A stretch of DNA of 50,740 bases from an uncultured Saprospiraceae bacterium (GTDB lineage: Bacteria > Bacteroidota > Bacteroidia > Chitinophagales > Saprospiraceae): assembly GCA_938028705.1 (NCBI GenBank), contig CALIZI010000333.1:1-50740 (forward strand), written 5' to 3'. Shown here piece after piece: positions 25,312 to 31,439 of the stretch. The notes below the pieces were generated by a model. It did not search any database. It saw nothing but the letters and a program-made list of their open reading frames with translations, and was not told the origin of the DNA. Every line of letters begins with the position of its first letter. The stretch's first letter is position 1. The position numbers and the translations under genes were made by a program.

Positions 25312-26409
25312 ATGACGATTGACAAACAACAAATCATACAAGCCTTAGAAAAGGTCAACGACCCGAAAACAGGTAAAGATTTAATTGCCATGCGAATGGT
25401 CGAAAACCTACAAGTCGAAGGCGATAATATCAGCTTTACTGTCGTATTGCCACAGGTGGATACTGCTACCAAATCTCAGGTCAATTTTGCCTGTATTGCT
25501 GCCGTCAACGAGGTCTATCCGCAGGCAAATGTACACGTACACCTCAGCATGAAAAGTGCTTTTGCCGAAGCTGGAAAAGCGGAAAAAGTATTGCCGCAGG
25601 TCAAAAATATCATCGCCGTAGCATCGGGCAAAGGCGGTGTCGGCAAGTCCACTGTCTCGGTCAATCTCGCGCTTGCCTTGCAACAATCGGGCTTAAAAGT
25701 CGGTTTAGTAGATGCGGATGTTTACGGACCTTCCGTACCTACCATGTTGGGTTTACAGGGGCAACGTCCGAAAGTACAGGAAGTCTATGGAAAACACAAA
25801 ATCGTACCATTAGAGGCTTACGGTTTGCCCGTCATGTCCATTGGTTTTATCATCGAACCCGAACAGGCGATAGTCTTGCGCGGACCGCGTTTGGGCGGTA
25901 TTATCAAGCAATTTTTCAATGATTGTTTGTGGCCCGAATTAGATGTTTTGGTCGTAGATTTGCCCCCCGGCACAGGCGATGTGCAACTAACGATGGTACA
26001 AACCGTTCCGGTAACGGGCGTAGTCATGGTCACTACTCCCCAAGAAGTTGCCGTAGCCGATGCGATTAAGGCAATGAACATGTTTTTGTTGCCCAATGTC
26101 AATGTTCCGATACTTGGTGTGGTTGAAAATATGTCGTGGTTTACACCGGAAGAACTGCCCGAAAATAAATATTATCTATTCGGACAAGGCGGCGGAAAAC
26201 GCTTGGCACAAAAAGCCAATACCGTCCTTTTAGGGCAAATCCCCATCGTACAAAACATCCGCGAATCGGGCGATGCCGGACATCCCGTTGTGCTGAAACA
26301 AACGCCTGACGGTAAGGCATTTAAAACGACTGCGGAGAACCTTTTACGACAAATCGCGATTAGAAATGAACAGATAGTACCAACTGAAATAGTGAAGATT
26401 ACGACTTAA
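25312..26409 (+). CDS. mrp: Mrp/NBP35-type iron-sulfur carrier ATPase
   Basis: A 365-residue protein with an N-terminal DUF59/MIP18-like domain (QQIIQALEKVNDPKTGKDLI, residues about 5-85) and a P-loop domain with the deviant Walker A ASGKGGVGKSTVSVNLALAL (near 100-119), DADVYGPSVPTMLG, and DLPPGTGDVQLTM. It acts as a Fe-S cluster scaffold or carrier with ATPase activity. The usual C-terminal CxxC is replaced by MSWFTPEELPENKYYLFG, as commonly found in Bacteroidota Mrp. Two ATGs compete (25297, 25312); the second gives the family-like start. It commonly neighbours an NFU gene; here that gene is 1.8 kb away behind an insertion. Confidence 0.9.
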   Translation: MTIDKQQIIQALEKVNDPKTGKDLIAMRMVENLQVEGDNISFTVVLPQVDTATKSQVNFACIAAVNEVYPQANVHVHLSMKSAFAEAGKAEKVLPQVKNIIAVASGKGGVGKSTVSVNLALALQQSGLKVGLVDADVYGPSVPTMLGLQGQRPKVQEVYGKHKIVPLEAYGLPVMSIGFIIEPEQAIVLRGPRLGGIIKQFFNDCLWPELDVLVVDLPPGTGDVQLTMVQTVPVTGVVMVTTPQEVAVADAIKAMNMFLLPNVNVPILGVVENMSWFTPEELPENKYYLFGQGGGKRLAQKANTVLLGQIPIVQNIRESGDAGHPVVLKQTPDGKAFKTTAENLLRQIAIRNEQIVPTEIVKITT

Positions 26410-26460
26410 ATAAGTTCAAGAGCAAGTGTCAAGTACAAGTTCAAATTAAGATTATTTGAT

Positions 26461-26697
26461 ATGGAATTAAAATTAGAACTCAGTTACGAACAGTTATTAT
26501 CTTTCGTTCATCAATTACCTTTGAATCAAAAAAAGGAGTTGGTGAAGGAAGTTCAAAAGAACTTAGGTTCATTCAATGAGAGAGATAAGATGAGAGAATT
26601 ACTGCTGAACGGACCAACTTGGACTGATGAGCAATGTCAGGAAGTTCTTGAGGCAAGAAAACATTTAAATGAATTTAGAACAAATGATATAATTTAA
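26461..26697 (+). CDS. Small antitoxin-like helical protein
   Basis: A 78-residue charged helical protein: LELSYEQLLSFVHQLPLNQK, then LVKEVQKNL, then LLNGPTWTDEQCQEVLEARK. The sequence looks like short DUF2281/addiction-module proteins that precede toxins or Uma2 genes. Its TAA overlaps the ATG of the following Uma2 gene by one base (26695-26699), so the two are translationally coupled. It has no enzymatic motif and its function is inferred only from position. Confidence 0.6.
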   Translation: MELKLELSYEQLLSFVHQLPLNQKKELVKEVQKNLGSFNERDKMRELLLNGPTWTDEQCQEVLEARKHLNEFRTNDII

Positions 26698-27278
26698 TGA
26701 CTGCACGAATCGACATATCAAAAAAATCTATTGATGATAAACGCCTGTTTACCGTAGAGGAATACTATAAAATGGGTAAAGCAGGTATTTTTGACAGTGA
26801 ACGTGTGGAGTTAATCAATGGAATAATTTATTATATGAGTCCGATTAGAAGCCCACACAACGGATGTGTAGCATTTATAAATGAGGAGTTATTGGAATTT
26901 AAAAAAATTGCTACTATATTTTGTCAAGGACCTGTACGGTTTGCCGACAATTCTGAACCCGAACCCGATTTTACAATTGCTCATTTCAGAAAAGATAAAT
27001 ATAAATCCTCGCATCCGACGCCTAAAGATGTCTATTTGCTAATCGAAGTAGCCGACTCATCCCTCAAAAAAGACAGACGCTTGAAAGTTCCTTTTTATGC
27101 TTCCGGCGGCATCAATGAGTACTGGGTTGTTAATATTCCCGACCAACAAATAGAAATATTCCGACATCCGAAAAAGAATGATTATCAAGAAAAAATAATT
27201 GTAAAAAAAGGTGAATCAGCTACTTGCGAAACCATTGGTTTCACACTTTCCGTAGATGATTTATTTGAATATTTATGA
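26697..27278 (+). CDS. Uma2-family (DUF820) putative restriction-like endonuclease, copy 1
   Basis: A 193-residue PD-(D/E)XK-type protein of the Uma2 family: LFTVEEYYKMGKAGIFDSER, VELINGIIYYMSPI, EPEPDFTIAHF (catalytic Asp region near 105), and VYLLIEVADSSLKKDR (the ExxxxxxxK-like motif near 128-141), then INEYWVVNIPDQQIEIF. The fold is established for the family but its biological role is not. It is coupled to the small helical gene upstream and followed 37 bases later by a partial duplicate. Confidence 0.82.
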   Translation: MTARIDISKKSIDDKRLFTVEEYYKMGKAGIFDSERVELINGIIYYMSPIRSPHNGCVAFINEELLEFKKIATIFCQGPVRFADNSEPEPDFTIAHFRKDKYKSSHPTPKDVYLLIEVADSSLKKDRRLKVPFYASGGINEYWVVNIPDQQIEIFRHPKKNDYQEKIIVKKGESATCETIGFTLSVDDLFEYL

Positions 27279-27315
27279 AATTAATTGACTTAAGACCGTT
27301 AAAATTCAAAATTAA

Positions 27316-27900
27316 TTGACTACACGAATCAACATATCAAAAAAATCTATTGATGATAAACGCCTGTTTACCGTAGAGGAATACTACAAAATGGGTAAAG
27401 CAGGTATTTTTGACAGTGAACGTGTGGAGTTAATCAATGGAATAATTTATTATATCAGTCCGATAGGTAGTCCACACAGAGGTTGCGTTGCTCATCTTTA
27501 TGAAGAACTTTTATTGCAATTTCGAGGTCAATTCACAATTGCTGCACAAGACCCTATGCGATGCTCGGATAACTCGGAACCTGAACTCGACATAGCTGTT
27601 TTGGATTTCAGAAAAGACCGATACAAAACCCAACATCCGACACCTAAAAATGTCCATTTACTCATTGAAGTAGCAGATGCCACATTGGAACGGGACAGAA
27701 CATTTAAAAAGACTTCTTATGCCCAAGAGGGTATTCCCGAATACTGGATTGCGAATATCCCCGATAAACAAATAGAAATATTCCGACATCCGAAAAACGA
27801 TGATTATCAGGAAAAAATAATTGTAAAAAAAAGTGAATCAGCTACTTGCGAAACGATTGGTTTCACACTTCCCGTAGATGATTTATTTGAATATTTATAA
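27316..27900 (+). CDS. Uma2-family protein, copy 2 (TTG start)
   Basis: A 194-residue tandem paralogue of the preceding gene. About 140 bases at the start and 110 at the end are nearly identical to copy 1, while the middle (residues about 52-145) has diverged strongly, giving a mosaic. The start that is ATG in copy 1 is TTG here (TTGACTACACG versus ATGACTGCACG), and no upstream partner ATG overlap remains, so expression may be weaker. The core motif is EPELDIAVLDF instead of EPEPDF; VHLLIEVADATLERDR is kept. Confidence 0.78.
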   Translation: MTTRINISKKSIDDKRLFTVEEYYKMGKAGIFDSERVELINGIIYYISPIGSPHRGCVAHLYEELLLQFRGQFTIAAQDPMRCSDNSEPELDIAVLDFRKDRYKTQHPTPKNVHLLIEVADATLERDRTFKKTSYAQEGIPEYWIANIPDKQIEIFRHPKNDDYQEKIIVKKSESATCETIGFTLPVDDLFEYL

Positions 27901-28172
27901 CTGAATTTTTGCAAAATAATTATTTAAATATTAATAATATTTTTATTTTAAAATAATTATAAATTTTAAAATTATTAATCAGCATTTTATAAATAATTTA
28001 AAATTAAAATATAAAATTTGAGTTATAAAAAATAATAATGAATGAATTTTAAATGAGAATATTAATGTGATAATGCTTAACTGTATTAATGTAGCAATAT
28101 TTACTTCACTAATTCATTACACATTAAAATATTCATTCATTCAAAATTCACTCATTCACTCATTATATCTTT
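27901..28172. other. AT-rich spacer ending in an ATTCACTCATT leader
   Basis: About 270 bases, almost only A and T at 27905-28050. It ends at 28133-28165 with a leader of ATTCATTCAAAATTCACTCATT words that recurs before pyrF and jetC. No gene is seen. Confidence 0.55.
28133..28165 (+). repeat. Repeated leader element, copy at nifU
   Basis: CATTCATTCAAAATTCACTC followed by further ATTCACTCATT words ends 8 bases before the ATG of the NFU gene. The same 20-mer core recurs at 28460-28485 (before pyrF) and, on the minus strand, at 34773-34799 (before jetC). Confidence 0.7.
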
Positions 28173-28427
28173 ATGAATAAAACAGAACTAATAAAAAAAG
28201 TAAACCTTGCCCTCGACACTGTCCGCCCACACTTAGAAGCTGACGGCGGCAATGTCGAAATCGTTGATATTACCAACGATATGAAGGTGCAGGTACGTTG
28301 GCTCGGCACTTGCGAAAGTTGTAATATGAGCGTGATGACCATGCGTGCAGGACTTGAACAAGCCATCAAAAATCACGTACCTGAAATCTTAGGTGTAGAA
28401 GCGGTCAATGGTGTAACCGTAGCGTAA
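28173..28427 (+). CDS. NFU-type NifU C-terminal domain iron-sulfur protein
   Basis: An 84-residue protein that is a single NifU C-terminal domain: VRPHLEADGGNVEIVDITND, then VQVRWLGTCESCNMSVMTMR with the cluster-binding CxxC (about residues 50-53), and GLEQAIKNHVPEI. It carries a Fe4S4 cluster to target proteins. It commonly sits next to mrp in Bacteroidota; here the antitoxin-like/Uma2 set separates them. Its stop codon lies in an ACCGTAGCGTAATG string that is shared with the pyrF end and the 45.9-kb palindrome. Confidence 0.88.
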   Translation: MNKTELIKKVNLALDTVRPHLEADGGNVEIVDITNDMKVQVRWLGTCESCNMSVMTMRAGLEQAIKNHVPEILGVEAVNGVTVA

Positions 28428-28456
28428 TGAATTGATTATGTAGTTGAATTTTTATT

Positions 28457-28490
28457 CATTCATTCAAAATTCACTCATTCACTCATTGAA
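28457..28490 (+). repeat. Repeated leader element, copy at pyrF
   Basis: The CATTCAAAATTCACTCATTC word block ends about 12 bases before the TTG start of pyrF. It is near-identical to the block before nifU. Confidence 0.7.
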
Positions 28491-28501
28491 AAAATTACTC
28501 A

Positions 28502-29314
28502 TTGAATCGCAACGATATTTACAACCAAATCCGCCAAAAAAACTCCTATCTCTGCGTCGGACTTGATACGGACATCAACCGCATTCCCAAGCATCTCCTC
28601 AAATACGATGACCCCGTTTTTGAGTTCAACCGACAAATCATTGACGCCACCAAAGACCTCTGCGTAGCCTACAAACCCAATATCGCCTTTTACGAAGCGC
28701 GGGGTGCAGAGGGTTGGCGCAGCTTGGAAAAAACCATTGAGTATATACCTTCCGAACACTTCACGATAGCCGATGCTAAACGCGGTGACATCGGCAATAC
28801 TTCCCGTCTATATGCACAAGCTTTCTTTGAAAATATGAATTTTGATGCGGTGACAGTCGCGCCATATATGGGTGAAGATTCTGTCAAACCCTTCCTCGAA
28901 TTTAAAGATAAATGGGTGATTTTATTAGGATTAACTTCCAATAAAGGTAGCCAAGATTTTCAATTGACCAAGCAAGAAAACGGTCAAGCACTCTACGAAA
29001 AAGTCATGCGCCGCGCCATGGAGTGGGGCAATCCCGAACAATTGATGTTTGTCATTGGAGCTACACATCCGCAAAAATTTGAGGAAATCCGCCGCATCGC
29101 GCCCGAACATTTCTTGCTCGTACCCGGCGTAGGCGCACAAGGTGGTGATTTAGAAGCCTTGTCAAAATATGGGCAGAATGATTTGGTGGGTTTATTGGTC
29201 AATTCATCGCGAGGTATCATCTATGCCGATGACGGACAAGATTTTGCGAAAAAAGTCCGACAGAAAGCCCTTGATTTGCAAGAGCAAATGAGTGAGATTT
29301 TGACCGTAGCGTAA
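28502..29314 (+). CDS. pyrF: Orotidine 5'-phosphate decarboxylase
   Basis: A 270-residue TIM-barrel enzyme of the type 2 OMPDC group. The catalytic K-D signature is [15 protein letters not shown] (about residues 88-102), preceded by [14 protein letters not shown] (near 16-29) and [25 protein letters not shown] and [10 protein letters not shown] form the phosphate-binding end. It converts OMP to UMP, the last step of de novo pyrimidine synthesis. The start is TTG at 28502; an in-frame TGA lies just upstream and no ATG fits. Its stop codon lies in the arm of a palindrome shared with the convergent jetD gene. Confidence 0.93.
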   Translation: MNRNDIYNQIRQKNSYLCVGLDTDINRIPKHLLKYDDPVFEFNRQIIDATKDLCVAYKPNIAFYEARGAEGWRSLEKTIEYIPSEHFTIADAKRGDIGNTSRLYAQAFFENMNFDAVTVAPYMGEDSVKPFLEFKDKWVILLGLTSNKGSQDFQLTKQENGQALYEKVMRRAMEWGNPEQLMFVIGATHPQKFEEIRRIAPEHFLLVPGVGAQGGDLEALSKYGQNDLVGLLVNSSRGIIYADDGQDFAKKVRQKALDLQEQMSEILTVA

Positions 29315-29390
29315 TGTCTCTGGCTTGCGTTCTTGCGTACTACATGTACACTCAAAACATACAGTAAAGTAGAGGCATTACGCTAAGGTC
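29302..29390. repeat. Palindromic element carrying both stop codons of pyrF and jetD
   Basis: The arms 29302-29321 and 29371-29390 are reverse complements with two mismatches (core TAGCGTAATGYCTCT). TAA of pyrF (29312-29314) is in the left arm and TAA of jetD (29380-29378) in the right arm. The interior shares GGCTTGCG and GTACTAC with a longer relative at 45905-45985, so this is a dispersed repeat family. Confidence 0.75.
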
Positions 29391-30220
29391 GAAATATCAA
29401 TACCTTCCTCCTCAATCCACAAATTATTTTCCTTCAAATGCACTAACAACTGCAAAGCATCTTCCGTAAAAAACGACTCATCAATATCAGTTTTCCACTC
29501 GGATTTAGCGGGTAAAAATTTCGGAGTTTTCGGAACTATCAATTGAATTTCAGAAAAATAATCACGTTTAATACGTTGGTAAATTTCCATACCTTTATTG
29601 TCCCAATCACAGAGGTAATACATTGGAATTTGAGGAGTGGGAACGTAGGCGAGTTTGGCGGTATTTGCACCGCCGGCATACCACAACTCCATAGCTGTCA
29701 ATCTTGGTTTGCGTAGCAAATTATCATTCTCACAGAGCATAATCGCTTTAGGAGTTTTTGATTGACAATGTAATACGTATAAAAACTGTTGGTCATGGTA
29801 GCTTTGGTGTAGAGTTTCTACATCCAATATTTTCAAAATAATTTTGTGAAGTTTAGAACCCTTTTTGAAGTATTTTGAATTATCAAAATAATGTGATGAA
29901 ACTTCTTTCAGAGAATATGTACAGTCAAGAATTATATCTATTTCCTGTTCAATTATTAATAATCTTTCAAGTTCGTATTCTTTAAAATTACTGGACACAA
30001 AATCATGTTGAATGAGTAATTTTTGGATGCGTTCAAATTTTTTGAGATGTTTTCTTTCATAAAATTCATCGAATAAATCGGTCTTCACTAATGACTTTCC
30101 TTCTTCCCGAATACGCTCCATTTCAAGCTGTCGTTTGATGTATGGATACTTCAAAATGTCGCCCGAAGCCGTGCCTTCGGTATAGATTTGATGTAGTTGT
30201 TGTAAGGCTTTCCAATTCAT
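29378..30220 (-). CDS. jetD: JetD-like Toprim nuclease subunit of a Wadjet system
   Basis: A 280-residue protein. The N-terminal half is helical (YPYIKRQLEMERIREEGKS ... LKKFERIQKLLIQHD). The C-terminal half has the Toprim layout of JetD/MksG: AIMLCENDNLL with Glu near residue 164, ELWYAGGANTAKL, and YYLCDWDNKGMEIYQRIKRD with the DxD at about 205/207. In Wadjet systems JetABC extrude DNA loops and JetD cuts small circular DNA such as plasmids. It is shorter than typical JetD proteins (about 380-400 residues). It is separated from jetABC by an inverted DUF3800 gene and two repeats, and is preceded by a promoter-leader-terminator element that may attenuate it. Confidence 0.75.
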   Translation of the reverse strand: MNWKALQQLHQIYTEGTASGDILKYPYIKRQLEMERIREEGKSLVKTDLFDEFYERKHLKKFERIQKLLIQHDFVSSNFKEYELERLLIIEQEIDIILDCTYSLKEVSSHYFDNSKYFKKGSKLHKIILKILDVETLHQSYHDQQFLYVLHCQSKTPKAIMLCENDNLLRKPRLTAMELWYAGGANTAKLAYVPTPQIPMYYLCDWDNKGMEIYQRIKRDYFSEIQLIVPKTPKFLPAKSEWKTDIDESFFTEDALQLLVHLKENNLWIEEEGIDISTLA

Positions 30221-30257
30221 GTTTTGTGATTGGTTGATTGCGGAGAAATGAAAGGTA

Positions 30258-30417
30258 GGTAGAGATATAAAAAAAGGGATAGTTTCCTACCCCGGGTGAC
30301 TCCTACTTGCTTCACCCGAAGGCATATCCGTCCACTAGGGAGTTTCACAGTCAGTTACAAATATAAAAAAAAACATTGATAATCACAATTCTCTTTGCGG
30401 ATAAAAAATAGACAATT
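30258..30417. repeat. Direct repeat DR1 of the pair flanking the DUF3800 gene
   Basis: About 160 bases nearly identical to 31276-31432. Differences are a TA indel, one C/T in the terminator loop region, one C/T in the terminator stem, a CT indel and one C/A. The repeat covers a complete promoter-RNA-terminator unit on the minus strand. It ends 37 bases before the jetD start. Confidence 0.9.
30269..30352 (-). ncRNA. Candidate small RNA or attenuated leader upstream of jetD (copy 1)
   Basis: On the minus strand, TTG (30388-30386), a 20-nt spacer and TATATTTG (30365-30358) form a promoter. About 84 nt of RNA follow and end in a 7-bp stem with a GAAA loop (30276-30293) and seven Ts (30275-30269). 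The stem contains a G-U pair where copy 2 has A-U, a compensatory change that supports the minus strand as the RNA strand. ACTCC pairs with GGAGT and GGGTG with CACCC in the order a-b-a'-b', so an H-type pseudoknot is possible. It is not recognised as a known RNA family. Its position 48 nt before jetD allows either a free small RNA or a regulated terminator. Confidence 0.55.
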
Positions 30418-30457
30418 TGGTAATGTCTTTTTATCAAACTTGTGCAATTCAAAATAG

Positions 30458-30488
30458 TTGTCAAATATATAGTTTCTATCTACCTTCG
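30458..30488 (+). promoter_or_regulatory. Promoter and overlapping palindrome of the DUF3800 gene
   Basis: TTG at 30458-30460, a 20-nt spacer and TACCTTCG at 30481-30488 (one mismatch to TAnnTTTG). An inverted repeat with arms 30472-30486 (GTTTCTATCTACCTT) and 30505-30523 (AAGGTAAGTAAATAGAAAC) covers the -7 box and the expected start point, so it is a possible operator. Confidence 0.5.
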
Positions 30489-30538
30489 TAACTCATACTT
30501 TTGAAAGGTAAGTAAATAGAAACCAAAATAGATTACCC

Positions 30539-31315
30539 ATGTATTTAATGTACGTTGATGAAAGTGGCGACACAGGACACAATAATTCTCAAGCTCAATA
30601 TTTCGTATTATCAGGAATCGTCTTGCATGAGGATAGTTGGCTAAATATGTTGAGTGATTTGGTTGACTTCAGACGTTATTTGCGGAGGAGATATGGTTTA
30701 GGAATGAGGGAGGAGATTCATGCGGCTGAATGGCTCAACAGAAATCCAAACCTAAGAGCAAAAATTCCAAAATACGATAGACTCGACATCTTGAAAAAGT
30801 GCTTAAAGTGGCTGAATCAGCGAGACGACATCAGTATTTATTCAGTAAGATGTGATAAACACGCAAATTTAAATAAAGATATTTTCACATATACTTGGAG
30901 TGTTTTTATTCAAGAATTTGAAGATGCGATAGTTTCCGGTAATTTTCAGGGTAATCATATTAATGAAAAGGGCATTGTGATAAGTGACAATACACAGGGA
31001 CAGAAATTAGCAAATCTATTGAGAGAAATGAGACAACATAACTTCATTCCTGATATGAAAGCGTCTTATAATATTAGTGCTGTGATTGAAGACCCTATTA
31101 TGAGAGATTCAAGTGATAGTTATTTTCATCAAATGGTTGATATTGTTGCTTTTTTTGCGCGGATGTATTACGAACCGAATAGATATACACGAAGGAAAGG
31201 AGCAAGAACTTACTACAACTTTTTAGGAGCTGTTATTAATTCGGATATTCTAAGAAAGACAAATACGAAACCAATGGTAGAGATAAAAAAAGGGATAGTC
31301 TCCTATCCCGGGTGA
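30539..31315 (+). CDS. DUF3800 protein inserted in the Wadjet locus
   Basis: A 258-residue DUF3800 protein (RNase H-like fold, function unproven). It starts MYLMYVDESGDTG with the family's acidic YxDESG motif, then YFVLSGIVLHE, EIHAAEWL, IVISDNTQGQKLANLLREM, and SSDSYFHQMVDIVAFFARMY. The reading frame runs into the downstream direct repeat: the last 13 residues (MVEIKKGIVSYPG) and TGA (31313-31315) are encoded by repeat DNA. It is transcribed against jetABCD. DUF3800 genes occur often in mobile and defence regions, so this may be a guest gene (inference). Confidence 0.82.
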   Translation: MYLMYVDESGDTGHNNSQAQYFVLSGIVLHEDSWLNMLSDLVDFRRYLRRRYGLGMREEIHAAEWLNRNPNLRAKIPKYDRLDILKKCLKWLNQRDDISIYSVRCDKHANLNKDIFTYTWSVFIQEFEDAIVSGNFQGNHINEKGIVISDNTQGQKLANLLREMRQHNFIPDMKASYNISAVIEDPIMRDSSDSYFHQMVDIVAFFARMYYEPNRYTRRKGARTYYNFLGAVINSDILRKTNTKPMVEIKKGIVSYPG

Positions 31316-31432
31316 CTCCTACTTGCTTCACCCGAAGGCATATCCGTCCACTAGGGAGTTTCACAGTCAGTTACAAATATAAAAAAAAACATTGATAATC
31401 ACAATTCTTTGCGGATAAAAAATAGAAAATTT
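31276..31432. repeat. Direct repeat DR2 of the pair flanking the DUF3800 gene
   Basis: About 157 bases nearly identical to 30258-30417. It overlaps the last 40 bases of the DUF3800 gene and ends 7 bases before the stop of jetC (31440). Confidence 0.9.
31285..31368 (-). ncRNA. Candidate small RNA (copy 2) between jetC and the DUF3800 gene
   Basis: It has the same layout as copy 1: promoter TTG (31404-31402), 20 nt, TATATTTG (31381-31374); RNA of about 84 nt; terminator stem GGGATAG/CTATCCC (31292-31309) with a GAGA loop and a seven-T run (31291-31285). Pseudoknot arms are at 31355-31359 with 31315-31319 and at 31329-31333 with 31310-31314. The two loops (GAAA, GAGA) are both GNRA. Here it lies directly after jetC and is antisense to the end of the DUF3800 mRNA. 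It can terminate jetABC read-through. Confidence 0.55.
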
Positions 31433-31439
31433 ATCGCCT

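Noticed and set aside
30258-31432. Direct repeats as part of a CRISPR array or composite transposon
   Set aside because: There are only two copies, about 160 bases each, with one gene between and no spacers, Cas genes, transposase or terminal inverted repeats.
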